Shown in pieces: positions 35,155 to 60,881 of a stretch of DNA of 64,000 nt (position 1 is its first letter; every line of letters starts with the position of its first letter). The position numbers were made by a program, and so were the translations under genes. Location: positions 666,723 to 730,722 of the forward strand of contig NC_030852.1 in NCBI RefSeq assembly GCF_000208745.1, given 5' to 3'. A model generated the notes under the pieces. The model did no database searches. It was not told the origin of the DNA and saw only the letters and a list, made by a program, of their open reading frames with translations. The DNA is from Theobroma cacao. Lineage: Eukaryota; Streptophyta; Magnoliopsida; Malvales; Malvaceae.

Positions 35155-36635
35155 ATGTCCTCTTCAAAAAATTCAACTATTGTAAATAATGCTGTAATTT
35201 TTTTAGACGCTACCTCTGCTATAAAATCCATCTCCAAAATAGATTTTTTACGTGAAGTAGATTATATCCCTGAAGAAGGAAAAACCCAACCATTGCAACT
35301 TTCTCTTACCAACCCCTACTCTGTGTATGCAAAACCTACTTTCTCACCAGTAAAATCTATAAAAACCCTAATCAAACACTCACCAAAAGCACCAAAAGAA
35401 TACATCCAGTCCACAAGATTTGATGAACACTTCATTCAAGGAGATCAAGCAGAACAGTTTGTTACACTTCAGATACCTCTTGAGTTTCCACAGCAATGGA
35501 TTCACCATGGGTATTCACATATCCATTTTGGAGCGGTCAGACTAGCACTAAACTATCATGGGAGAGAAGGACAGTCAGTTGTAGCACATATGGCTTTACT
35601 TGATAGCAGGTACATAAAGTATGAACATGCATGTATTGGTACTGTTGAGGACACCTTAAATACGAAAACTTTAATTGTTACCCTATTTCCAAACTATACC
35701 ATGGCCCTTTGTGATCCCAACTTATTGTCTGCCTTAAAGGTCCAAGTTCAGATCATAAGAGCCCCACAAATACCTTTTGCCATTATAGCAACACTTCATT
35801 ACCAGATGGTTTATAAAGTTCAAGACCATGCATTTAACCTTTCCAAAATTCAGACAAACTTAAATGATGCATTGGTTTTGGCCATAAACATATCACAAGC
35901 TCTTATTTGTTCATTTGTTCCAAAAAGAATCCCTAGAGAGGATCTTGCCAAACTTCTTCCAGAAAAATGGATCATCAATTATGAAAAGTTGCAAGAAGCC
36001 AAAACTTTCATTCAGTCCACACAAACCAATTTTACCAAAAAAACTGATGAGACTATAGAAATAAAATTTGACCATTCCCACTTGAAAGAACCTTCTACTC
36101 CACCAGTTTTTTCATCAATGTTTATGATTAGACAGACTGACTCAGTAGAACCAGGCTCAGAACAAAAGCTCATTGAAAGCTTTGACTATTGGGGCAAACC
36201 AATTTTCCATTTCATAGATCTTATCACTAGTCACTATCCATGGGACATCAATTGCACTTGTGAATGATGTTAAGAAGACAACTTTGCAGCAGACTATGAG
36301 ATGGACAAGAAAAAAAAGTCAAAATCAAGTCAAAATGCTCAGATTGAGTTTTGTACAAGAGATTCCAATATGGAGATCCGCATGTTGAAACTTTAGGACA
36401 AGATGGTAGAAGATACCGGTATATAGTAAAATATTCACCTTCTAAGTGGACAAAATCTGTACCATTAGAGGAACTTTCCCAGAAACAACCACCACCAAAT
36501 TTCCAAAAACCTGTTCTACCTTGCTACAGGAAAACCCAAAAATGGATTCAAAAACATAGCCAAACTCATCCTGTACAAAATTCACAACTAGACTCTCAAA
36601 TCTCCATGTTCCAACCCACAAATCCTTCTTATTAA
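35155..36635 (+). pseudogene. EPRV movement-protein ORF and start of polyprotein, locus B
   Basis: Open from 35155 to a stop at 36267 (370 codons). Coding resemblance continues in the next segment, open 36351-36635. Residues about 110-230 contain the caulimovirid movement-protein core (RLALNYHGREGQ, ALLDSRYIKYEHA, FPNYTMALCDPNLLSALK). The downstream region is Lys/Gln/Pro-rich. The stop at 36267 and further stops near 36635 show decay. Cell-to-cell movement via plasmodesmata is the known family role. The first stretch is unusually well preserved for an old insertion. Confidence 0.8.
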
Positions 36636-36849
36636 CAAGAGTTTCCTCCTCTTGAGGAATTTGTACAAAAAGACTTCAGACACATACCTAAAATCCCAAC
36701 CTTGCTTCAAGCAAATGCAACAGGAAGGCCAACCAAAATCAGTGCTGCAGAAGCAACACTAAATTGGCAAATTGAAAATGCCATTGCACAAAATTTTGTC
36801 CTCAAGAAAATCAATCACAACGTTGATACAATTCAAGGTAAAGTGCTAG

Positions 36850-37500
36850 GGCTCTAGTACCATAATTGTCTAAGTGCATATGACTTATACAGATAGAAGG
36901 TGTGCACTGGCCATAAAATGACTTTCCTAGCCATGACGGTGGCTCTGGCCTTTTATCTATCAGTATAATTCATAAGACCTAAGGATTCATCTTCACTGCT
37001 CAGCCTTTTGTTTTGAAGAACAGAGTTCTTTTTGGTGCACAGGATCCATTATCAATGGCAAGTGCAGAGCATACTCAAAGGATCTATTTTCTTAACTGTA
37101 CTGTAAATTTCTTACTATAATATCCCTAAAGAAATAAAAGAAGGTTTAGAAAGACATGATAAAGAAGAGAGATTTTTTTTTTAGAAAGACATGATAAAGA
37201 AGAGAGATTTTTTTTCTAGAACTAAGATTAAATTTTTTATTGATTTTCTCCATATTTATAGACAACGAGTTACACAAAGGACAAAATTGTCTGGATAAGA
37301 TTATCCAGGACTTAGACTTCTTAGTCATAGGCTAGGACTTTTAATACATAGGCTTAGACTTTTTTGAATATATAGGCTTAGACTTTTTTATAAGATGTTG
37401 ACTTATATAGATAAGTCTTTTTCAGTCGTAGTCAGTTTCTGGGTCTGAGGTGAGGTTTAGTTCAATTATTTTTTACTACTTTTTCTCTCTGCAGATTTAA
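36850..37500 (-). promoter_or_regulatory. EPRV intergenic region, minus-strand copy (locus B)
   Basis: Inverted counterpart of 34600-35102. It contains a mutated primer-binding site (36850-36862), a TATAAATA on the minus strand (37253-37261) and the diverged short repeats. It has about 70 bp between leader and primer site that the plus copy lacks. Confidence 0.7.
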
Positions 37501-39446
37501 TTGTGAAGAGAAAAATCTTTTGAGTCTTCTTTACAGTATCCTCCACACGTATCACACGGTGATTTAGAAGATGAGGCCTTATCTCTTAACTGTGTTTTGG
37601 AGAAACGTGTGCTTTTGTCTTCTAGTGTTTTCATGGAGAGTTGTGTAATTTTGTCTTCATCAATTTCTCCATAATCTCATGGATCTTGAGACCACTCGTG
37701 AGGATATGGGTTTCTTTCATTATATTCTTTCAATACTTCTTGTATTTTTTTCTAGTAGGGTCTTGGTATTTTTGAAAAATAGTCTCATGATATTTCTATC
37801 TCAAATGAAGGCCAGATATGGTTTGGGATAATCTTGTTATGCTGGCAAATTCTCCTTTGAAATTCTTGATATTATTTCTCCAACTCTCTGATACTACAAG
37901 GGGATGACTTGTAAGTCGATGTAGAGGGAATAGAATCGAGCTAAGTGGCTTTCCCATGAGTGAGAAAGTATTGAGGTTTGTAAAGGATAAAAATGGTCAT
38001 TTGGTTCTTCTTTCCTGCTTTTGAGACAACCAATGCTTTTCAATGAGAAAGAAGATAGAACCATGTGAGCATATCTACAAAGTTCTTTCGTCATGGCTCA
38101 ACTTCTTTGTCGATTGCTTTTTCAATGAATTCTAGGAAGTCCATAATGTGAAGTTGTATGCCAATGTGGTACCGACGGGTTAAGTACAAAAAAATCCATT
38201 TTAATTCATCTGAAAATTCCATGAACTCATAGTAAAAGGGATGGATAAAGGGGTATTTGGGATGAAGTCCGGATGATTTTAGGATAAGTCCTCTATATTT
38301 TTTGAAAACTTCAATTTTGTATTCAAAAATCATTTAGTCAGTTTTTGGATGGAATGTTCTTTCTTGAACTAACCTAAGGACTTCGAGAGGATAATCAAGG
38401 TGAAGGTTTGGGGCTATTGGGATAAAGGAAGAAGGAGTTCCTTCAATGTGTGTTCCTGGTTCAGGTGTGAAAGTGGGTTGTTTTGCTTTTGGCTGAGTTA
38501 GAGGTCTTGGGTTAAACATCAGGATTTTTTGTTCTTGAAAATTCCTAGATAGGAAGTCTGCAAGATGGTTTTTCTTTCCTTGGATGTGTTTGGTGTCAAA
38601 AGAGTATTTTGAAAACCATTATGTCCACCCTAGCAGCTGAGGATGAGGAACTGTCTTTTATTTGAACTTGAGCATCTGAGAGAATGATGACATGTCCATT
38701 TCGACCAAAAAATGGTGGCCTATAAGGTGGAATTCAAATTTTGTGATGACTTTTTTGACTACAAGGATCTCTATGAAAGTGGAATGATAATGTATTTCTG
38801 AGTCTGAAAACTTTCCACCATTGAATGCACAAAGATTTCTTTTACCTTATTTTTTTTCAAGAAGAACTGCTCCTCAATATTTATCACTAGCATCTGTCTG
38901 TAAGATCCTTTTTCCATCAGAAGGTATTTGCAATGGTTACAAATTTTGCATCCTTTGCTTGAGATCTTGTATTGCTCTTGACTGGGCTGGTCCCCATTCT
39001 AAAGGGTCTTTTTTGAGCATTTTTGTGAAAGGATTTATCTATTTTGAAAGTTTAGAGATGAAATCTCTGAGATAGTTTACTATTCCGAGAAATTGCTAAA
39101 CCTACTTTTTTTTGTAAGATTGTGATATGGGAATTTTAATAATTCCTGTGAGATATGCGGGTCAGGCTTGTACTTTCCTTGAAGAATATGCATTCCAAGA
39201 AAGTTTATTTTTGACTTGAATATCTGCATTTTTTATTCTGAAAGTATGATACCATATCGAAAAATAAGGTTTGAGAATCTTTGAAGGAGATGAAGATGAC
39301 TTTGCTCTATGGGACTGAACAGAAGAATGTCATCGATGTGAATGAGGGCCGAGTCAAGGATGAGCTCAAAGATTTTGATCATGGCCTTTTGAAATAGTAA
39401 TGGTGCAGTTTTGAGCCCAAATGGTAGAATAGTCCATTGGTGGTGG
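37500..39446 (-). pseudogene. EPRV RNase H/reverse transcriptase region, minus-strand copy
   Basis: Inverted copy of 32625-34560. The IDD active-site codons lie near 39330 on the minus strand, RNase H and a C-terminal segment follow, and several short open stretches (for example 38519-38334 and 38333-38091) are separated by stops. It ends at 39446 within the reverse transcriptase, roughly 140 bp short of the plus copy end. Confidence 0.83.
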
Positions 39447-39735
39447 CATTAATATAATGTTGATGTAAACCATGAAAATATTACGTGATTAGATCATTAT
39501 GTTACATTAACATGTATTACATCATATTAGTATACCACGTAGTATAAAAAAATGATATTTTAATTAAGAACAATTAGTCAAACGTTAATTATAAAAATCT
39601 GTGTAACCCAAAATAAAAATATAAAGCCTAATCGATCTTAATAAAAAAAATAATGATTTATTTGAATTATTTTAAATAGTTTAGATTTTCTTTTATGTAT
39701 TATGTCAAATACAAAATAGAGATTAATGACATAAA
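39447..39735. repeat. Truncated foldback repeat against the EPRV right end
   Basis: Resembles the right half of the element at 19372-19900 (TTAATTAAGAACAATTAGTC, then an arm ending ATTATGTCAAATA). The left arm is missing where the EPRV begins, so the EPRV junction lies inside this element. Confidence 0.5.
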
Positions 39736-41414
39736 CCATATTTCATTAAAAAAAACGTAACAATACAAAATAATAATATGTTTTTGAATCAATAATTAAC
39801 TCATAATTTATGATAGATTACTCTAAGCTTGTTTACTTAAAATAGCACTAAATTAATTTTGTAGCCAAGCTTTCGCTTTCGACCGGCTAAGGACGAGGGA
39901 GAGAAAGAAGAACAGAAATGAATAATAAATTGAAGGGAAAGACAAGGAAAAGAAACGTGGGAAGGCAGTACGTACGTGGAGGCCAGTTTCTGGTTTGTAT
40001 GATAAACAGACGGAAGGCCATGAAAAATGGAGACCTAACTTTCAAGCAAGCAAGTCCACATTCCACGACAGTAACGAAAGAATATGTTGGGGACGACAGG
40101 TCTTGCCTCTTGCTAACATTTGCGGCCGCGTTAACGTTTTAAGCATCAATCAAACACTGGGAAAAATGACAAAACTAAAAGAATCTTGCATTATTAGTAA
40201 TAAAATTCAATGGTTTTTAGGTTTAAATTCTAAAAAAAATAATTTTGAATTAAAACCCACATTTTTTTAATTCAATTAATACTAAAAGAAATACGAAATG
40301 GTCAAGTTAATTTTCTTGAGACTTTTGATAAATATTGTAACAAGGGCATGCATTGAACGCACTACAATACTAGAAAAAAAAATAATACGAAGATCGATTG
40401 GGATAATAAAAAATACTCAACTCGACATGAAAAAAAACGAGATGATTAAATTAATAACCTAAAGTTTAATATGATATATATATAACAACTTGGAAGACTA
40501 AACTCATCGACATTTATATAAGTTTTTTTTGGGATAATGCATATAACTTTCACCTATTGAATGCCAGCAATAATTCCAATATATCGTCTTAGCTGTTGCC
40601 AGGAAAAATTAGGGTACTTTCCTGGCTCCCAATATCAATTAATTCTATGTTGAATTTTAGCAATTTGTTTTTGTCTATTTGTCTCAATTTTTGGACAATT
40701 GACATTTTTTTTTTTTCCAACTGTCTAGCACTAACTAGCTACTTGCTATTATTATTCTATTATTTCATATTATAAAGCATACTAATTCAATTGGAATGGA
40801 CAATGTAAATCAATTTCTTCTTCTTCTTTTATAACATTTATTCTAAAAAAATCAAAGCTTAGTTCAATTTCCACCACCCTACATGCACACCATTTATCGA
40901 AAACAAATAAAATAATTGATCAATTAGAGTTTAATATATATATTAATGAATTCAAGATTTTATATGAAAAGTGACTAAAATATAATTATACATAATCAAA
41001 AATTTATATATCTTAAATTATATATATAATAAAAAATTAAAAATTAAAAAAATAAAGAGTTATTGAATATTTTTGTATATTTAAAATCTCGTTTGATTTT
41101 ATATTATATAATTTTTTGGTAATTTTATTTTTCAAAAATTAAATATAAGATCTCAAAAGGATTTCAACTTTCACTTGATTAGATCTAATGTTCGGGGCTT
41201 GGGAAATGTAAAGAGAAAATATTGGCCCATCATTGAAGATTTTATTCGTAGCCCAAAGTCAATTTGGATAAAGTCCAAGTCCATGTCAAGCCTATGTTAG
41301 TGAAAGAGGCCCAAATAAATAAAAGAACATGGGCAGATTTGCCTTGTGCGATTGGGCATCGGGGGCCTTCTAAAAGGATTTCATTACCCGACCCGACTTT
41401 GATTCTGCCGAGAA
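39736..41414. other. Intergenic region upstream of NRPC1
   Basis: AT-rich, with no recognisable gene. Open frames at 39918-40142 and 39995-40270 are Lys/Arg-rich but match no family I know. A small GC-richer patch with a NotI site (GCGGCCGC, near 40122) lies here. Confidence 0.5.
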
Positions 41415-41518
41415 AGTCACGATACAACCTCACCATCCCGCCACCCCCTAAACCCCTTCCTCTCTCCGTTTCTTTTCCTTTTTTTTTGTCCCTCAAAATT
41501 CTTCATTTTTGATCGAAG
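41415..41518 (+). promoter_or_regulatory. NRPC1 leader with telo-box-like motif
   Basis: Pyrimidine-rich leader containing CCCTAAACCCC at about 41446, a telo-box-like motif often found near the start of plant translation and transcription-machinery genes. Preserved in the pseudogene copy at 30225-30328. No clear TATA box is seen. Confidence 0.45.
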
Positions 41519-55838
<14,320 letters not shown>

Positions 55839-56674
55839 GTTCATCATTTTGGAAATTATCAAGCAGAAATTTGTGCAGTCAACAGTATGCTCTATGTTGA
55901 TTATGCATCAGCATCATCCATTCAGAGTTGCAAGATGTCAAGAGAAGAAAACGCGGCTGCCGCTCCCTTTTTTCGCCTGACAGTCACCAGCATGGTCGGA
56001 GGGCTGTAGCATTTGAGTGAAAGTTTTGCACTTTCTCGTTTCCTAGAAGCTGGCTGGCTTCTAATCAAGAATGCTGTTCAACATGGCACTTTCTCTGATC
56101 AGAGAAGAGAGGCTGATTGCATTTATCTTATTAAAAAGTCCCAAGAATCTCATCAAATGTGAAATATAGGGACCCTTAACTGTTTTTTCTATGATTGGAA
56201 TATCTTGTAAGTAGTGCAATCTCTAGGCGACTTGCCTGTGGTTGCCATATAATAGATGCCGCAGGCAGTTTTCAAATGTTGTCCAGTAAATGAATTTTGA
56301 TAGACCTAGGTCTGATTACTTTATGTTTGAACTCAACTTGCGATTCAATCAAGTTCTTGTACATACTGTGCTCATGCCAAAGAAGTTTGAACTTGGATCA
56401 AGATTTGTTACAAGTTTTCTGGGCATATAAAAGAAATGGCATTTCAACAATTTCTAATGAGTCAAACCGTTTTCATTTCCATACACCAATGTTCTTACCA
56501 TACATGACCTCTGGCCCCAGCTATAGAAGATAGAAGCTTCAGAAAAAGAACAAAAATTTTCATATGGACTGAAGGACATCAAAAGCATGGAGACAAGCTG
56601 ACAAATTACAAAAGAATGTCACTTTGTATATACATACTTGGCTTTAACTTTTATTGGCATAGCTTTCACGTCGA
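55839..56674 (+). other. NRPC1 3' UTR and spacer toward the convergent BTB pseudogene
   Basis: Non-coding. The NRPC1 stop is at 55836-55838. No open frame of interest. NRPC1 and the minus-strand fragment beyond are convergent. Confidence 0.55.
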
Positions 56675-57591
56675 TTAACTGCCAACAGTTATTTGCAACT
56701 GGGAACTATCTTGCACATCAGTGTACTGTCCGATGAAAGCTCTTCTCCACCAAACTTCAAATGCTGTCTGGATATTGGGACAGTCATCCCCTTTTCTGAG
56801 AAATCGATCAAACCAACTGAGCAAGATAACCTGCTGTTGCCTCAAAGAAGGGGTAAGAATTGTCTTGCTGAGTCCATCCTCCACTAGTTTCTTATCTACA
56901 GATCTGGAAGCCCTTCTCATCCATCCAAAGTCTTCATAAAGAGCTTCCAACCATGTCGACAGCAAAGGGAACCGGCTATCTTTCGGCACCAAGATGTTCC
57001 TCTACCAATTGCGGTACATAGTTGAGCAGTGATTCCGCTGATTTCATGCCGGTACATAATGGGAATCTTTGAATGAAGGGCTACTAGTTCCCTCTGGTCT
57101 GCCCATAATTTCACAAAAGTCATTCGCCATTCTTTTGTCAATTAGAATATCAACAATCCACTGCAAATTGTCAGCTTCTCGAGCTATTTCAGCCATTAAA
57201 ACCCCTTGATCTCGCCAGCTATTGTCCATGCCTGTAGCTTCAGATAAGCAGAGGACTAGAGAACTAGGACATCTGTGACAGAGATGACAAAGGGTCTCTT
57301 TGGAGACATCAAGCCGATGGTCATCATCAAATGAATCTTCTCTAAGTAACCGTGAAATAAGAGTTTTCATTTCTCGACGTGCTTTATCATCCTTGGCTTG
57401 AAGAACACCACTAAGTAGCTGCAAGAAGATGTCATCAGCTCTTGCAGAAGTAGATGGTTCAGATGATACTCTCTGAAGAACCTCAGTCATTGAGCTATGA
57501 AGCTCAAGTTGGCTGAGATGAGATATGACTTTCTCCTCTTCCTCCTCAGACCATGGGACAGCTTCCAAATACTCCAAGCAAGAGCTAATTC
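56675..57591 (-). pseudogene. BTB/POZ At3g05675-like protein, C-terminal exon, frameshifted
   Basis: Read on the minus strand, three frames in succession give a continuous match to the C-terminal half of the plant BTB/POZ protein family typified by At3g05675. These are AGISSCLEYLEAVPWSEEEE to MANDF (57591 to about 57120), then FVKLWADQRELVALHSKIP to AIGRG (to about 57000), then FPLLSTWLEALYEDFGW to LQITVGS (to 56675). Two frame changes, near 57115 and 56995, break it. A splice acceptor (GTTGCAG) just before 57591 shows this is one exon of a former multi-exon gene. The upstream exon and the BTB domain are absent, since an unrelated gene begins about 130 bp further on. The living family probably acts as substrate adaptor of CUL3 ubiquitin ligases; that is family inference. 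Confidence 0.75.
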
Positions 57592-57723
57592 CTGCAACAA
57601 ACATAATGGCCGCAGAGACCTAAAACAAACACTAACATTACAAATGCTTCACTACAGCAGAAATAAGAAGAAAAACAAAAACGAAAAGAAAACAACAGAA
57701 GTTGTTACATTGCCTCAAATCAA

Positions 57724-58452
57724 TCAATTATCCACTTCATTTTTAATCTTCTTCTTCTTCTTCTTCCTTGGCTCTGAAAAGGAATCATTTTCAATTCCCT
57801 CCTCAATCTCTCTACTCTTACGCTTCTTCTTGTTCTCCCATTGCCCTTCTGCTTCATGTCTCATTTCACCCTTCTCAATTTTCACCCCATTTGCCTGAAA
57901 ATTTTCAATTTTTCGGCCACTTTTCTCCTTCTTGTGCTTCTTTTTCTCACTTGGTTCCTCAATTACCATCTTTTCCTCATCTTCCTCATAGTTACCAATC
58001 TCATTCTTCTCCTTCTTCCTCTTGCTCTCTCCATCGTAAATTAGACTTCTGCCTTCACCATCCCCGACATTACCAACCTCACCCTTCTCTCTCTTCTTCT
58101 TGTTCTTATGCTTCTTTCCCTCACTATCCACACACCCATGACTCGCCTGTTGACTCAGCTCCACAGCACCACGAGTCAAGTTGAATACACTCGGTTCTAG
58201 ACTCGACTCGCCGGCACTTTCCACTGTGGTCTCAGACTTGGACTTCTTGTGCTTGCAACCCGATTTCGACTGTTTTCGCAGCTCCCTGTGCAACTGTTTG
58301 AGCTCGTTGAATGAAGCCGAGGCGCGTCGAAGGTATGCGCTCACCGCTTGCGACGCTCCGTTGTCTGTAGCGGCGAAGTTGGAGATGATTTTGGTTGCTT
58401 TGGAGACGGAAATCGGAGTTGAAGAGAGGATTTTGCCCGTTACCGTCTTCAT
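57724..58452 (-). CDS. Lysine-rich, probably nucleolar protein, single exon, unknown function
   Basis: An uninterrupted frame of 242 residues from an ATG at 58452. The N-terminal 70 residues (MKTVTGKILSSTPISVSKA, then NGASQAVSAYLRRASASFNEL) form a well-behaved, probably helical domain. I recognise it as recurring in uncharacterised plant proteins but cannot assign it a function. The rest is strongly basic and low-complexity, with many KKK and EK runs (SEKKKHKKEKSG, KKKKKKIKN at the end), giving several nuclear/nucleolar localisation signals. Two telo-boxes immediately upstream fit a ribosome-biogenesis-type gene. No zinc finger, enzyme motif, signal peptide or membrane segment. The plus-strand open frames over it are antisense shadows. 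Confidence 0.75.
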   Translation of the reverse strand: MKTVTGKILSSTPISVSKATKIISNFAATDNGASQAVSAYLRRASASFNELKQLHRELRKQSKSGCKHKKSKSETTVESAGESSLEPSVFNLTRGAVELSQQASHGCVDSEGKKHKNKKKREKGEVGNVGDGEGRSLIYDGESKRKKEKNEIGNYEEDEEKMVIEEPSEKKKHKKEKSGRKIENFQANGVKIEKGEMRHEAEGQWENKKKRKSREIEEGIENDSFSEPRKKKKKKIKNEVDN

Positions 58453-58485
58453 CAGGTTTAGGGGTTTTCGAAGAATCGAAATCCC

Positions 58486-58517
58486 TAGGGTTTAACGTTT
58501 AATTGGGTTTAGGGTTT
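58486..58517 (-). promoter_or_regulatory. Two telo-boxes upstream of the lysine-rich gene
   Basis: AAACCCTA on the minus strand at 58486-58493 and 58510-58517, within about 65 bp of the start codon, plus a related AAACCCCTAAA closer in. In plants such boxes are common in promoters or leaders of ribosomal protein and ribosome-biogenesis genes. Confidence 0.7.
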
Positions 58518-59249
58518 TCGGGTTCGCGGGTAAATTAACCAGCGAATACTTGACAGTATTAAACTTTTCTTTCTTTTTAACCCATTTCAACACATGAACA
58601 AATATCCCCAATTATTATTAAAAAATGTATTTTTTGTGATAATACTCTTATCAAATTAATAAATAATTATTTCATCCAAAAAAAAATAGTACATGAATAA
58701 AATATATATGTAATAAGTGAAATTTCATTGAGATTAGAGTCTTTAATATAAGTTTTATTAGTTATCTCCAACATAAAAAATCGTAAAACAATCTCCTTTT
58801 GAACTTAAAAAAAAATATTTGATACACTTTTTTTTGTTTTAAATAAAAAAACTGATGTGATTGTTTCCTAGAAGCTTTCCTTTGGATTTAAAAAATTTGG
58901 GTTAATGTCTAAACACACAGCTTACCATGCTCTTGCCTATGGACTTAATTTAGGGTTCTAATTAATTATGAAGTTAATCACATGGTCCCTTTGAAAACAT
59001 TCACCAACCAAACATGAGTAAAAGCAAATATTTTAATATTACAATAATTAACTAAAAGAACTATTAGTGCATGATTTTTTAATTAAAACAATAAAATTTG
59101 AATCTTTCCATCGATACTTTACTTCGAGGTTATGCAAAAGAAAAAACTTGTCCTTGATCTTTAATTATTTCTTTAATATTTATGGATCGATCCACCCCCT
59201 AATCTTGATAATTAATTTCTTTTTTGTTATCTTATGTTTTGGATCTAAT

Positions 59250-60001
59250 CAATGGTAGATTCAGATTTTGTATGAAGGGTGGCTGTACATTAATCATACA
59301 AGAACATGGATTAGGTTATGGATCGAGTCAATGATTCGATTCTGAATAAAAAATTAATTAATTATGATATAAAATTAAATTATAATATAATATTTAATTA
59401 ACAATTTAAATTTATATAAGCTTTCATATTCACCAATATAAATATATATAAAGCAAAAAAAAAATTAACATTAGATTTTCACATTAAGTATCGTAATAAA
59501 CATAAAGTGCAAAGAAAAATTAATATTAGATATTCACATTAGGCATCGTAAATTGTGTTTGACTAAATTATAACATAAAATTTCATTAAAAATTTAAATT
59601 TATATAAGTTTTTAGATTTATCAATATAAAAAAAATATTAATATTAAATTTTCACATTAAGCATCGTAAATTGTGCTTGAGGTGGAAGAAAAAAAGTTAT
59701 GTTCGACTTGATTTTATGCTTTTAAAGGGAAAAAAAGTTGAAAAGAAAAAAAAAGTTTAGTATATTTATAAAGAAAAGAAAAAAAAGAAAAAGAAAAATA
59801 ATTTAAAATTTTAGATATAAAAAGAATTAAACTTAAGCCACTAAACATTAATTTAAGTTTCTTACCACGATTCCAAAACAACACATTTAATTTGGATAAG
59901 AGTGACAAATCTAGATATTTTTAATTATATATGTAAATAAATAAATTAAAAACTAATGGGTGGCGACCGCCACCCCTGTCACCCCTCTTCCTCCACCCTT
60001 G
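59250..60001. mobile_element. hAT-like element, copy shared with 17725-18510
   Basis: Same GATCTAAT target duplication (59242-59249 and 60002-60009) and termini CAATGGTAGA / CAAGGGTGGA, about 752 bp. The GC palindrome is disrupted here (GGTGGCGACCGCCACCCC). Presence in both blocks at the same site shows it predates the segmental duplication. Confidence 0.75.
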
Positions 60002-60881
60002 GATCTAATCCTATCTTTTTTTATAATTATACATAAAATATCATAAAGCATTACAAATTATTAAAGAAAAAGTCCCAATAGGTTATTAAGCTGATAAGGA
60101 CGTATTCAACTTTTATATTATTTATTTCGTTTGCGTTGAATGCAAGCCATGCACGTGCTTTTCATATAGGGTCCAAAGGTTATAATGCCGTGCATGCCTC
60201 CCTCGTTGTTATCTTCAATCGATTGATTCATGTTGGGTAATCAGTACGTGATTCTTACACGTAAAAAAGAGTATTGAAATAATGATAAAAAAATATATAT
60301 ATTTATTAAATTAAAAGTATAACTTAGATATATAAATATAATTATGATCTCTTTACTTATTATTAATTAATTTTAAATTATATGTCTATTTTAAAATTTT
60401 AATATAACTTTCATTGTTTAATAATCATCGATTAAACTTTATGTATAAATCATGTTTAATCATGTTTTTGACATTTTAGTCATTAATTTATATTAAAATC
60501 AACATTAGGTAGAAAACTTAGCAACTTGACTATAAAAACTTTACCTAACATTCCATCCTCCTATAATGCTTCTTTCTTCTTTTTTCCAAACAACTCTTCT
60601 TGTTTTATATACTTTTACTCATTAATCAATATTGAAGCCTTGACCTTTTGAAAACTTTTTGTTCTTTAAGAAATATATATTATATGTCACGAATTCACGT
60701 TAGTAAGAGATAGGATGAGTTTTTAAATTTATATATAAAGGTTTTCTTTTACTCAATAGGCACGTGTTTTGAGTTGAAGACTTAGACTCATGACACTATA
60801 TGCATAGACATAAAATTATTTATGTGATTAATTCCTAATTCTTTAAAGTTAAATATAATGTGTTTATCCTTGAATTATCTA

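Larger units (their letters stand above)
32488..39446. mobile_element. Endogenous pararetrovirus (Caulimoviridae-like), locus B, inverted-repeat structure
   Basis: Host NRPC1 intron sequence stops at about 32487. The locus reads: plus-strand reverse transcriptase and RNase H (32488-34560), intergenic region with TATA and primer-binding site (34600-35102), movement-protein ORF and following polyprotein (35155-36845), then minus-strand primer site and intergenic region (36850-37500) and minus-strand RNase H and reverse transcriptase (37500-39446). Arms of roughly 2.5 kb are inverted copies at visibly high identity. Several frames are interrupted. On the right it abuts a truncated foldback repeat and NRPC1 does not resume. 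Confidence 0.9.

Noticed and set aside
57497..58184. Plus-strand frames over the lysine-rich gene (Ser/His/Phe-rich)
   Set aside because: Reverse complement of Lys/Glu codon runs; the minus-strand frame has a better start, telo-boxes and a natural-looking N-terminal domain.
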